A model generated the notes under the pieces. The model had not been told where the DNA came from and ran no database searches. It saw nothing but the letters and a program-made list of their open reading frames with translations. A stretch of DNA of 64,000 nt, taken from NCBI GenBank assembly GCA_900755895.1, contig CAAEIG010000229.1:20307-84306 (forward strand), given 5' to 3'. Position numbers and translations under genes: made by a program. This DNA comes from Clostridia bacterium (GTDB lineage: Bacteria; Bacillota; Clostridia; Oscillospirales; Acutalibacteraceae). Of this stretch, positions 18,029-26,635 are shown piece by piece (the first letter of the stretch is position 1; each line of letters opens with the position of its first letter).

Positions 18029-19036
18029 TTAAGAGGTCGTCTGAGCGTATGCCCCTGTCACCCGCGAGAGCTTGATATCCCCCCAGGTGGTGGTCATGGA
18101 AAGCTTGCCACCGCCCTTGCCATAGCGCAAGGTGCCCTTGCTATGGGAGCCGGCAAACTCCGAGCTAAAATGCCCGGACACGCTGGAATATGCCGCGTCA
18201 AAACCGTTGTTCTCCCGCAAACCCAGGGTGATGTCCCCTGAGACAGAGCGCAGGTCCGCAGTCTCCGGACAGTTCTCCAGACGGGTCAGCACCGGGCCTG
18301 TAACGGTCTCCACCGTGAACTCTTCTGCCCTGCTCTCCCCATAGAACACCGAACCAGTGACGCTTTTCAAATGGCACTTTTTCGCCTCCATGGAGTTGAT
18401 CCCCATGGCGCCGGAATCCGTCTGCACAAACAGCTCCTCGGCAGTGCCGCCTGCCAGGAGGACATCCCCAGAAACAGCAGTGAGGCGCACTGACTTCCCC
18501 TGAACGCCGGAGAGGGACACGTCACCCAGAGAAGTGGTCACTTCCACTTTCTCGGCGGCCAAAGGCCCCAAGGTCACATCTCCCGTAAGGCTCCAACAGG
18601 AAAGCTCCTCCAGCTGAGAGAGGATGTCCTGGGGAACCTGGATCTCCAGACGCTTTTCCGGTCCTGAAAAGCCCCCCAAGGGCAGCAAGCCATCGTCCCA
18701 GGTAATCTCCAAAACACCCCTGGAAGAGGACAGGGATAACTGCTGCTCCTCCTCCAGGGGAGTGGAAGCGTATTCCGTAACAGTGACCAATGGGCCGTCT
18801 GTTGGGGTGACCTTCACCGGCCCCCCTCCCCATTGGATGTTCAAGCCGTCCACTTCACTGACCGCTGGGTCCCATGTGGAGGTATACTGATAGGGCCATT
18901 GGTCTTCTCCCTTTCCAGAGGAAGCCAGCTCCTCCAGCCCATACCATCCGCTGGAAGCTCCCACCGCCAGCGTACCTCCCAGGAAAAAGGCGGCTAGGGC
19001 TGCTGTCACCCCTTGAAAAATCCACTGTTTTTTCAT
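18029..19036 (-). CDS. DUF4097-type beta-repeat membrane-anchored protein
   Basis: A 335-residue protein begins with a hydrophobic helix (residues 7-27) and continues with short repeated strand motifs such as VTGDVTLGPL, TSLGDVSLSGV, AVSGDVLLAG and SVSGDITLGL, the pattern of the DUF4097 right-handed beta-helix family. Such proteins are often associated with membrane-stress or sensor genes. It is the first gene of a likely six-gene minus-strand cluster that ends with hisF, 32 nt before the ADP-ribosylglycohydrolase. Confidence 0.85.
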   Translation of the reverse strand: MKKQWIFQGVTAALAAFFLGGTLAVGASSGWYGLEELASSGKGEDQWPYQYTSTWDPAVSEVDGLNIQWGGGPVKVTPTDGPLVTVTEYASTPLEEEQQLSLSSSRGVLEITWDDGLLPLGGFSGPEKRLEIQVPQDILSQLEELSCWSLTGDVTLGPLAAEKVEVTTSLGDVSLSGVQGKSVRLTAVSGDVLLAGGTAEELFVQTDSGAMGINSMEAKKCHLKSVTGSVFYGESRAEEFTVETVTGPVLTRLENCPETADLRSVSGDITLGLRENNGFDAAYSSVSGHFSSEFAGSHSKGTLRYGKGGGKLSMTTTWGDIKLSRVTGAYAQTTS

Positions 19037-19089
19037 CTCCGCCCTCCTTTTCCAACCAGCACACTAACGCAGGTTTTCTACTAAATATT

Positions 19090-19118
19090 ATCTTACAATA
19101 CCAGGACGGTGCTGTCAA
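19090..19118 (-). promoter_or_regulatory. Promoter of the DUF4097-to-hisF cluster
   Basis: Minus-strand TTGACA (19118-19113), 17 bp, TAAGAT (19095-19090). It is divergent from the promoter at 19176-19204. Confidence 0.75.
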
Positions 19119-19175
19119 TGCATTTCGCCCCGTCTCCCTTGGGCTCAGCGTTTGCGATCCTCTTAAAAAAAGAAA

Positions 19176-19204
19176 TTGTCTCCGGGCCGGTCTTATGCTA
19201 TACT
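19176..19204 (+). promoter_or_regulatory. Promoter of the GHKL-type sensor gene
   Basis: TTGTCT (19176-19181), 17 bp, TATACT (19199-19204). Because transcription would begin near 19211, translation starts upstream of that point are excluded. Confidence 0.8.
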
Positions 19205-19264
19205 ATGAAAAATAGGCGGCTTGGCCGCAGGGGAGCTTTTGCTCTCTTTTTCTTGGAAAAGGGG

Positions 19265-20560
19265 ATGCTCATTGTGACGGATCTTGCCATTGGATTGCTC
19301 TGTGGGGCGGTGCTCTATCTCGCCCTATTGGAGGACCGCTTTCGCCTTTGGGCCACGGTGTCCGGCTATGCCGCAGCCTGGCTGCTCTCTCTGGGAGTGG
19401 GATGGATTGTGCGGGGAATCGTCGGTCCCACCTGGGGACTGACCGGCGGTCTCTTAGTGATCTTTGCAGCGTCCCTGTTTCTCTCTCGAAACAACCCGTT
19501 ACAGAAATTTTATCTGTGTCTGGTGACTCTTTCCGCCCACTGCTGCTTAGAGGCGTTTCTTCCCACTGTGCTGGGACTCCTGCCCATCTCCCCGGCCGGC
19601 GCACTGGCGGCGGTGATTGGATGGCTGGCTCAAATTGGGTTGATCGCCCTGCTGGGGTTGTGTTTTTATCATCCCTTCCGGCTGTTCCGAAACCGGGGAC
19701 CCTCTGCTTTTCTGTGGGGAATGTGCCTGGTACAGCTGGGGATCTGTGCTGTGGGCGCTGGAAAGTTGGACTTTCTCTTCCGGATTCACGTCCCTGCTCA
19801 AAGGCTGTTTCTCTGTGCCATTCTGTTTGTGGCAGTGATCTTCATTCAAAGATCGGTGTACCAGGCTGGTAAATTTCAGAAACAAGCTGCCGGGGATGCC
19901 GCCAGAGCCGCTCTGCTGGAGCTGAAAGCCGGGGACTTCTCCGACACTCTGGCAGACCTCCGGGAGGCCAAAGCTGAAAGAAAAGCCGGCGAATACGCCT
20001 TGGAGACGGTCAACGTCATGCTGCAGGACGGCAACGCTGGACTGGTACCACGGTACATTGCTGGATTCAAAAAGAACACCTCCCTGTCCCCTTTGTTCCA
20101 AACCTATCACGAAAATCCCTATCTCAACGCGGTCATCGCCTCAAAGGCGATATTTGCCTCTCAAAATAACGTGTCCTTCGAAAGTAACGCTGTGACAGGA
20201 AACGCACCCCTCTCCACAGTGGAACTGTGCGTGCTCTTCAGCGAAATTTTGACAAAAGCTGTGGGGCAAGCCTCTGCCCAAGAAGATGACAAGCGAGTTC
20301 GCTTTACAGTGTCTCCTGGTGAGGATGCGCTGACCTTGGAGGCTGTCTATTCCGGGAAACTCCCCGAAAATCCTAGATTTTCCTGGAAAGGCCAATCCCT
20401 TTCCACCATTCTCTCTTGGCTGTTTGAGGAAGACTTTCAGCCTGACGACGGATTGGATGGATTGGATAACACCCGTGAGATCGTAGAACGGTACAGCGGA
20501 AAATTATCCCTCTCCAGCACAGGGGATGAACTGATTCTCCACCTATCTCTGCACTTTTAA
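19265..20560 (+). CDS. Polytopic membrane protein with degenerate GHKL-type kinase domain
   Basis: About 431 residues. The N-terminal half has six or so membrane helices. A coiled-coil-like linker (KAGDFSDTLADLREAKAERKAGEYALE) follows, then a C-terminal domain that resembles the AgrC-type histidine-kinase core (YHENPYLNAVIASKAIFASQNNVSFE). The usual NLLDNA N-box is replaced by SEILTKAV, and no clear G-boxes are seen, so ATP binding is doubtful. No response-regulator gene is adjacent. The translation start is either the ATG at 19265 or the GTG at 19274, which is better spaced from AAAAGGGG; the longer frame crosses the promoter. Confidence 0.7.
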   Translation: MLIVTDLAIGLLCGAVLYLALLEDRFRLWATVSGYAAAWLLSLGVGWIVRGIVGPTWGLTGGLLVIFAASLFLSRNNPLQKFYLCLVTLSAHCCLEAFLPTVLGLLPISPAGALAAVIGWLAQIGLIALLGLCFYHPFRLFRNRGPSAFLWGMCLVQLGICAVGAGKLDFLFRIHVPAQRLFLCAILFVAVIFIQRSVYQAGKFQKQAAGDAARAALLELKAGDFSDTLADLREAKAERKAGEYALETVNVMLQDGNAGLVPRYIAGFKKNTSLSPLFQTYHENPYLNAVIASKAIFASQNNVSFESNAVTGNAPLSTVELCVLFSEILTKAVGQASAQEDDKRVRFTVSPGEDALTLEAVYSGKLPENPRFSWKGQSLSTILSWLFEEDFQPDDGLDGLDNTREIVERYSGKLSLSSTGDELILHLSLHF

Positions 20561-20568
20561 AAAAACGC

Positions 20569-20595
20569 GCCTCAGCTATCGCTGGGGCTCTTTTG
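20569..20595 (+). terminator. Terminator of the sensor gene
   Basis: An 8-bp stem (20569-20576 with 20581-20588, one wobble pair) with a tetraloop, then a T-rich tail, just past the stop. Confidence 0.75.
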
Positions 20596-20647
20596 CAAAA
20601 AACTGAAAATAAGAATTTTACAAAAACAACGAAAGGAACGACCCATT

Positions 20648-21736
20648 ATGGAGCAAAAGATCACCGTAACCCCAGAGGTTCTGGCAGCCTTTGGCCGCTC
20701 CCTGGAGAGCAAAATCACCCGCCTGCAAGGTGGACACATCAACGACACCTTCCTAGTGGAGGACGGAGCAAAGTACACACTGCAGCGCATCAATCCCTAT
20801 GTGTTCCCCTCCCCCAAAAATATCATGGAGAACATCACGGGGGTCACCTCTTTCCTGCGGGAAAAGATTTTGCAGCGGGGCGGCGATCCCCAGCGGGAAA
20901 CTTTGAACATCTGCCGTACCACCTCCGGCGACACTCTGTTTGTCGACCACGATGGTCAACCCTGGCGCTGCATGACCTATGTGGATGACGCCACCTCCTA
21001 TTTGACTGCCGAGAGCACTGATATGCTGCGGGAAGCCGGAAAAGCATTCGGCAATTTCCAGTCCATGCTGGCCGACTACCCGGCAGACACCCTCCACGAG
21101 ACCATTGCCAAGTTCCACGACACTCCGGATCGGTTCCGCCAGCTGCGCGAGGCTGCTGAGCAGGACAAAGCTGGGCGGCTGGCCCAGGTGGGAGCAGAGA
21201 TGGAATTTGCCACCAAGCGAGAGGAGAGCTGCGCACTGCTGATGAACCTCCTCCATGAGGGCAAGCTTCCCCTGCGGGTCACCCACAACGACACCAAGAT
21301 GAGCAATGTGCTCATTGATGACGCCACGGGAAAAGCCCTGTGCGTCATTGACCTGGACACCGTTATGCCCGGACTCACCGCTTTCGACTTTGGCGATTCC
21401 ATCCGCACTGGCGCCTCCACCGCAGCTGAGGATGAAGCTGATCTGTCCATTGTCCACTTCTCTCTGGAGCAGTTCGCCGCTTTTGCCGAGGGATTCCTTT
21501 CCGCCGCAGGCAGCGCCCTGACTCCCTTGGAGCTGAAAACGCTCCCCGACGGCGCCATCTGGATGACCTATGAGGTGGGCATCCGCTTCCTGGCAGACTA
21601 CTTGAACGGCGATGTGTACTTCCACACCAACTATCCGGAGCACAATTTGGTGAGGGCCCGGAACCAATTCAAGCTGGTGGAGGAAATGGAGCAGCAGCGC
21701 GCCGGTATGGACCAGGTAATTGCCCGGTACCTGTGA
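20648..21736 (+). CDS. nahK: N-acetylhexosamine 1-kinase (NahK-like)
   Basis: This 362-residue APH-fold kinase phosphorylates GlcNAc or GalNAc at C1, a step in the use of mucin and milk-type glycans. The resemblance to bifidobacterial NahK runs along the whole length: GGHINDTFLV, YTLQRIN, RTTSGDTLF, REAGKAFGNFQ, FHDTPDRF, LRVTHNDTKMSNVL, CVIDLDTVMPG, DFGDSIR and FLADYLNGDVYF. Catalytic Asp is in THNDT and metal Asp in DLDT. No lacto-N-biose phosphorylase gene is adjacent; galE is about 20 kb away. It sits directly before an oxidoreductase gene. Confidence 0.88.
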   Translation: MEQKITVTPEVLAAFGRSLESKITRLQGGHINDTFLVEDGAKYTLQRINPYVFPSPKNIMENITGVTSFLREKILQRGGDPQRETLNICRTTSGDTLFVDHDGQPWRCMTYVDDATSYLTAESTDMLREAGKAFGNFQSMLADYPADTLHETIAKFHDTPDRFRQLREAAEQDKAGRLAQVGAEMEFATKREESCALLMNLLHEGKLPLRVTHNDTKMSNVLIDDATGKALCVIDLDTVMPGLTAFDFGDSIRTGASTAAEDEADLSIVHFSLEQFAAFAEGFLSAAGSALTPLELKTLPDGAIWMTYEVGIRFLADYLNGDVYFHTNYPEHNLVRARNQFKLVEEMEQQRAGMDQVIARYL

Positions 21737-21789
21737 GGCTTGCTGCCGCGCGTCCTGGAAACTCTGTCCAGTCCGTGAAAATTTGTCAC

Positions 21790-21818
21790 TTGCATTCTCT
21801 GCCATAGGGTGCTATGGT
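21790..21818 (+). promoter_or_regulatory. Possible promoter of the Gfo/Idh/MocA gene
   Basis: TTGCAT (21790-21795), 17 bp, TATGGT (21813-21818), about 40 nt before the gene. Confidence 0.5.
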
Positions 21819-21859
21819 AAAGCAAAATCCATATTTCTTTTCCGGGAGGAACCACCACT

Positions 21860-22852
21860 ATGAAAATTGCAGTTGTTGGAGCGTGGCATGTCCACACCAA
21901 GGAATACGCAGAGGCCATTCAAGAGAATCCCCGGGCCGAGTTGGTCTGCCTGTGGGACGACAACCCCCAGCGGGGAAAAGAGATGGCCGAGACCCTGGGG
22001 ATCCCCTTCCAGCCTGATCTGGAAGCCATTTGGACCGATCCCTCCATTGACGCTGTGCAGGTGACCACCGCCACCAACCAACACAAGGAAATACTCACTG
22101 CCGCTGCCAAGGCGGGCAAGCACATCTTCACTGAGAAAGTCCTCACCCTGACCACTCAGGATGCTCTGGAAGTGGCTCAGGTCATCCGGGACAGCGGCGT
22201 GAAATTTGCCATCTCCTTCCCCCACAAGTGCCGGCCCACTCTTCAGGCAGCCAAGGCTCTGGTGGACAGCGGCAAACTGGGGCAGATCACCTACGCTCGG
22301 GTCCACAACTATCACAATGGTAGTGTGGCTCCCCAGCCCGACGGCTCTCTGGGCTGGCTGCCTCCCCATTTCTATGACCCCGCTCAGACTGGCGGCGGCG
22401 CTATGATGGATCTAGGCGCTCATCCCATGTACACCCTCTACTGGTTCCTGGGAGAGCCCAAAACCATCGTGTCCCAGTTCACTAAGGTGACCAATCGCGC
22501 CGTGGAGGACAACGCGGTGTCCGTTATTGAGTTTGCCGGCGGCGCCATCGGCGTGTCGGAAACCGGCTTTGTCACCACAGGAAACGGCTACCTCATGGAG
22601 ATGAGCGGCACCCAGGGTTCTCTGTTGGTACACAACGACAAGCTGGAATACTCCTGCCCGGAGACCGACGGCAATGTGGTAGAAATGACGGATCTGCCCG
22701 CTGCAGCTGCCAAGCCCATCGACCAGTGGATTGACGCCTGCTGCGATGGCGGCGAGACCCAAAGCGGTGTGGAAGAGGCTGTGGCACTCACCCGGCTGAT
22801 GGAAGGCGCTTATGCAGCCTACAACTCCCAGCAGAAGTACACCTTTGAATAA
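21860..22852 (+). CDS. Gfo/Idh/MocA-family oxidoreductase
   Basis: The 330-residue protein has an N-terminal Rossmann fold (MKIAVVGAWHVHTKEYAEAI) and the family's EKVL element near residue 93 (the EKP/EKVL substrate-nicotinamide loop), followed by the alpha/beta domain with a conserved DLGAHPMY metal or catalytic segment. It probably oxidises or epimerises a sugar using NAD(H). Its location after nahK suggests a role in amino-sugar or glycan use, but the substrate is unknown. Confidence 0.9.
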   Translation: MKIAVVGAWHVHTKEYAEAIQENPRAELVCLWDDNPQRGKEMAETLGIPFQPDLEAIWTDPSIDAVQVTTATNQHKEILTAAAKAGKHIFTEKVLTLTTQDALEVAQVIRDSGVKFAISFPHKCRPTLQAAKALVDSGKLGQITYARVHNYHNGSVAPQPDGSLGWLPPHFYDPAQTGGGAMMDLGAHPMYTLYWFLGEPKTIVSQFTKVTNRAVEDNAVSVIEFAGGAIGVSETGFVTTGNGYLMEMSGTQGSLLVHNDKLEYSCPETDGNVVEMTDLPAAAAKPIDQWIDACCDGGETQSGVEEAVALTRLMEGAYAAYNSQQKYTFE

Positions 22853-22869
22853 GAAATGAAACTTTATAG

Positions 22870-22902
22870 AGACGCTGCCTGAAAAGGTGGCGTCTTTTTC
22901 TT
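22870..22902 (+). terminator. Terminator after the MocA-type gene
   Basis: A 10-bp stem (22870-22879 with 22886-22895) and a T run. Confidence 0.85.
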
Positions 22903-22920
22903 TTGGAAAAATGGGCACAA

Positions 22921-22953
22921 AAAAGGGATGCTGTAGAGAACAGCATCCCTTTT
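22921..22953 (-). terminator. Terminator of ileS
   Basis: A perfect 14-bp stem (22921-22934 with 22940-22953) with T residues on the minus strand, 17 nt beyond the ileS stop. Confidence 0.85.
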
Positions 22954-22970
22954 AAGTTCTATTTTAACAC

Positions 22971-25900
22971 TTACACTCGCTTTACGCCGAAGGTCACCTG
23001 CTCACCGTTGACGTCGGGAGTGGACGTATAGCCGTCCATTGCGTCAAAGGCGCAGCCCACGCCCAACACATCGTGCAGGATAGACTCCTGGTTCTTCTGG
23101 AAGACCTCAGCTACCCGCTGGCTGCCCTGGCAGTACACCTGGATGTGATCGGTGACATTGAATCCGGCCTCTTTGCGCAGGTTCTGCAGCTTGCTGACGA
23201 TCTCACGGACAAAGCCCTCTTCCACCAGCTCGTCGGTGAGAGCGGTATCCAGCACCACAGTCAGGCCACGATCGGACACAGAAGTATACCCTTCCTTCTG
23301 AGCGGTGTCAATGAGCAGCTCTTCTGCGGTCAGCTCAATCTCGCCGTCGGACAGGGTCAGCTTCAGCACCCCAGTGGTGTCCAGCTCCTTCTTGGCGGCA
23401 GCGCCATCCAGCTCCTGGAGGACAGTGCGAGTCTCGCCCAGCCGCTTGCCCAGCTTCTTGCCCAGAAGCTTCAACTGGGGCTTGAAGGTGTAATCTGTGA
23501 ACTGGGACATATCCGTCAAGAATTCCAGCTCCTTGACGTTGAGCTCCTGCTTGATGATGTCCTGATACAGCTCACCCAGGCCCTGATCGGCATCGGTATA
23601 CAGGCAGCACAGGGGCTGACGATTCTTGATGTTGGCCAGATTCCGGGCAGCGCGGCCCAGAGTGACCACTCGCAGCACTTCATCCATATCCGCTTCCAGC
23701 TTCTTGTCCACACGGGATTCCTCATAAACGGGATACTGGCACAGGTGGACGCTCTCGGGAGCAGTCTTGTCCACGGAGCACACCAAGTTTCGGTAGATCT
23801 CCTCGCTGATGAAGGGTGCCATGGGGGCGGTCATCTTGGCGGTGGTCACCAGGGCAGTGTACAGCGTCATGAAGGCGGCGGTGCGGTCATCGCTCTCCGC
23901 CTCGGCCCAGAACCGCTCACGGCTGCGGCGGACGTACCAGTTGCTCATCTCGTCCACAAAGTCCTGGAGCACTCTGGCAGCCTCGGGCACCTTATAAGCG
24001 GAGAGGTTCTCGTCAACAGCCTTCACAGCGGTGTTCAGACGGGACAACAACCACTTATCCATCACCGTCAGTCTGCAATCCTCCAAGCGGTATTTGGATG
24101 CGTCAAAGCCCTCGCCGATATTGGCGTACAGCACAAAGAAGTAATAGGTGTTCCACAGGGTGGAGAAGAACTTCTTCTGGCCCTCAATGACAGCCTTCTC
24201 GTGGAAACGGCTGGGCAGCCAGGGAGCGGAATTGGTATAGAAATACCAGCGCAGAGGATCAGCGCCGAACTTCTTCAAGGCCTCCATGGGATCCACGGCG
24301 TTGCCCTTGGACTTGGACATCTTCTGACCGTTTTCATCCTGCACCAGGCCCATAACCAACACGTTCTTATAAGGAGCCTTGTCAAAGAGCAGCGTGGAGA
24401 TCGCCAGCAGAGAATAGAACCAACCACGGGTCTGGTCCACAGCCTCAGAGATAAAGTCGGCGGGGAACTGGCTCTCGAAGAGCTCCTTGTTCTCAAAGGG
24501 ATAGTGATGCTGGGCAAAGGGCATGGAGCCGGAGTCGAACCAGCAGTCGATCACTTCCGGCACACGGTGCATCTGCTTGCCGCAATGGGGGCAAGTGATG
24601 GTCACCTGGTCCACATAGGGACGGTGAAGTTCAATCTCATCGGGGCAATTGGGAGACATCTCCTTCAGCTCGGCGATACTGCCGATAGCATGGCGATGAC
24701 CACACTCGCACTCCCAGATATTCAAAGGCGTGCCCCAATAGCGGTTCCGGCTGACGGCCCAATCCTGGACGTTCTCCAGCCAATCACCGAAACGTCCCTT
24801 ACCAATGCTCTCCGGGAACCAATTGACCGTGTTGTTGTTGGCAATCAGACGATCCTTCACATCGGTCATCTTGATGTACCAGGACTCCCGGGCGTAATAG
24901 ATCAAGGGGGTGTCGCAGCGCCAGCAGAAGGGATAGCTGTGCTCAAACTTGGGAGCGGAGAACAGCAGGCCCCGCTCATCCAAGTCCTGAAGGATCTCCT
25001 TATCGGCGTCCTTGCAGAACACACCGGCCCACTTGGTCTCAGCGGTCATCTGGCCCTTCTGGTCCACCAGCTGCACCAGGGGCAGGCCGTACTTGCGGCC
25101 CACCTTGGCATCGTCCTCACCGAAGGCGGGAGCAATGTGGACCACGCCAGTACCGTCGGTCAGAGTGACATAGTCGTCACAGACCACGTACCAGCACTTC
25201 TCCTTGGGGCTGACAAAATCAAACAGGGGCTCGTACTCCTTGCCCTCCAGGTCGGCGCCCTTGTACTGCTCCAGAACTGTGTACTCTCCCTCGCCCAGAA
25301 CGGTATCACACAGGGCAGCGGCCAGGTAGTAAGTTTCACCCTTGGCGCTGACCTTCACGTAGTCCTCGCCTGCGTTGACACACAGGGCCACGTTGGAGGG
25401 CAGGGTCCAGGGGGTGGTGGTCCAGGCCAGGATGAAAGCGTCCTCGCCCTTGACCTTGAATTTGGCAATGGCAGAGCGCTCCTTCACGTCCTTGTAGCCC
25501 TGAGCAACCTCATGAGAGGACAGGGGGGTTCCGCAGCGGGGGCAGTAGGGCACAATCTTAAAGCCCTTGTACAACAGGCCCTTGTCCCAGATCTGCTTCA
25601 AGGCCCACCACTCGGACTCGATAAAGGAATTGTCATAGGTGACATAGGGGTTCTCCATGTCGGCCCAGAAGCCAACATCCTTGGAGAAATCCTCCCACAT
25701 GCCCTTGTACTTCCATACGCTCTCCTTGCACTTCTCGATAAAGGGAGCGATGCCATAAGCTTCGATCTGCTCCTTGCCGTTGATGTGCAGGAGCTTCTCC
25801 ACTTCCAGCTCCACCGGCAGGCCGTGGGTATCCCATCCGGCTTTGCGGGGCACCATCTGTCCCTTCATGGTGTGGAACCGGGGAAACAGATCCTTAAACG

Positions 25901-26093
25901 CACGGGTCTCCAAATGACCGATGTGGGGCTTGCCGTTGGCAGTGGGCGGGCCGTCATAGAACACATAAGAGGGATGGCCCTCCCGCTCCTCCACGCTTTT
26001 CTCAAAGATCTGGTTTTCCTCCCAGAACTTTACGGTCTCTTGTTCCCGCTCCACAAAGTTCAGATTTGTGGAGACTTCCTTATACATGCTCAT
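22971..26093 (-). CDS. ileS: Isoleucyl-tRNA synthetase
   Basis: A 1040-residue class Ia synthetase that charges tRNA-Ile. Seen: the HIGH motif (PHIGH, about residue 59), the editing-domain region with WTTTPWTLPSN, the KMSKS motif (KMSKSKGNA), and the C-terminal anticodon-binding domain. The length and the lack of a C-terminal zinc-finger block are consistent with the eukaryotic-like IleS2 group, which is often mupirocin-insensitive, although that is inferred. The start at 26093 has AAAGGAAGG 7 nt upstream. Upstream in-frame codons are part of the T-box leader. Expression is controlled by the T-box. Confidence 0.95.
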   Translation of the reverse strand: MSMYKEVSTNLNFVEREQETVKFWEENQIFEKSVEEREGHPSYVFYDGPPTANGKPHIGHLETRAFKDLFPRFHTMKGQMVPRKAGWDTHGLPVELEVEKLLHINGKEQIEAYGIAPFIEKCKESVWKYKGMWEDFSKDVGFWADMENPYVTYDNSFIESEWWALKQIWDKGLLYKGFKIVPYCPRCGTPLSSHEVAQGYKDVKERSAIAKFKVKGEDAFILAWTTTPWTLPSNVALCVNAGEDYVKVSAKGETYYLAAALCDTVLGEGEYTVLEQYKGADLEGKEYEPLFDFVSPKEKCWYVVCDDYVTLTDGTGVVHIAPAFGEDDAKVGRKYGLPLVQLVDQKGQMTAETKWAGVFCKDADKEILQDLDERGLLFSAPKFEHSYPFCWRCDTPLIYYARESWYIKMTDVKDRLIANNNTVNWFPESIGKGRFGDWLENVQDWAVSRNRYWGTPLNIWECECGHRHAIGSIAELKEMSPNCPDEIELHRPYVDQVTITCPHCGKQMHRVPEVIDCWFDSGSMPFAQHHYPFENKELFESQFPADFISEAVDQTRGWFYSLLAISTLLFDKAPYKNVLVMGLVQDENGQKMSKSKGNAVDPMEALKKFGADPLRWYFYTNSAPWLPSRFHEKAVIEGQKKFFSTLWNTYYFFVLYANIGEGFDASKYRLEDCRLTVMDKWLLSRLNTAVKAVDENLSAYKVPEAARVLQDFVDEMSNWYVRRSRERFWAEAESDDRTAAFMTLYTALVTTAKMTAPMAPFISEEIYRNLVCSVDKTAPESVHLCQYPVYEESRVDKKLEADMDEVLRVVTLGRAARNLANIKNRQPLCCLYTDADQGLGELYQDIIKQELNVKELEFLTDMSQFTDYTFKPQLKLLGKKLGKRLGETRTVLQELDGAAAKKELDTTGVLKLTLSDGEIELTAEELLIDTAQKEGYTSVSDRGLTVVLDTALTDELVEEGFVREIVSKLQNLRKEAGFNVTDHIQVYCQGSQRVAEVFQKNQESILHDVLGVGCAFDAMDGYTSTPDVNGEQVTFGVKRV

Positions 26094-26140
26094 TGACCAG
26101 CCTTCCTTTCTCTGCTCGGCGCCGGCAGTAATGGAAAAAC

Positions 26141-26407
26141 AAAAAGCCCCCGTCCCGCACTCACGGGACGAAGGCTTGGCTTCGCTGTACCACCCATTCC
26201 GGCATATCCAACAATACGCGCCCCGATAACGGCGGGGTGCCGGCATCGCTTACTAGGGGGAACTTTCCAAGGGAAGCTCAGCCCGTTGAGCTAGCAGCTC
26301 GGGAGGGATGCGGAATGGGGGTTTGGCACCGGCTCGCACCTACCGCCGGCTCTCTGGGGCCTAGACCTTCTCCGCCTGTCTCCTTCATGGCTTTTGTGTA
26401 ATTTTTC
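26141..26407 (-). promoter_or_regulatory. T-box riboswitch, isoleucine type (specifier AUC)
   Basis: On the minus strand the leader has the AGAGAG-type bulge and the apical GGUAGGUGCGAGCCGGU part of stem I, then the specifier ATC (26310-26308) followed by the conserved GAGCTG element. The antiterminator carries GGGTGGTAC (about 26196-26184); its TGGT pairs with A73-CCA of uncharged tRNA. A terminator follows with CGTCCCG/CGGGACG stem and T run (26175-26141). Uncharged tRNA-Ile would allow read-through into ileS. Confidence 0.93.
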
Positions 26408-26413
26408 GCAAAC

Positions 26414-26442
26414 ATTCTAGCACAGAACCCCGCCAAAGTCAA
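26414..26442 (-). promoter_or_regulatory. Promoter of the ileS T-box transcript
   Basis: Minus-strand TTGACT (26442-26437), 17 bp, TAGAAT (26419-26414). Confidence 0.88.
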
Positions 26443-26469
26443 GGCCCGGCCGCGCGTTTCGCCAATCTG

Positions 26470-26497
26470 TTGACAGACGTTCCGGCTTTGGTATAAT
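26470..26497 (+). promoter_or_regulatory. Promoter of the kinase-like gene
   Basis: Perfect TTGACA (26470-26475) and TATAAT (26492-26497) with a 16-bp spacer, back to back with the ileS promoter. Confidence 0.88.
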
Positions 26498-26635
26498 ACG
26501 GATGAAAGTCCCCTAAAGCAAATTTTCCACCGGGACAACTCCATTTGAAAAGGGGCTGATTGGTTATGGGTGAAACTGGCACGAAAAACCATGGGAGCAT
26601 ACTTTGCCGCTCTTTCAAACTTCAGGAGGCTTTCT

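Noticed and set aside
23073..26096. Long plus-strand frame opposite ileS
   Set aside because: It is the antisense shadow of a highly biased GC-rich gene; ileS itself is certain. The same holds for long frames opposite feoB, galE, larC, hypoxanthine permease and others.
26110..26246. N-terminal extension of IleS in the same frame
   Set aside because: It is the T-box terminator and antiterminator read as codons; a proper ribosome site precedes 26093.
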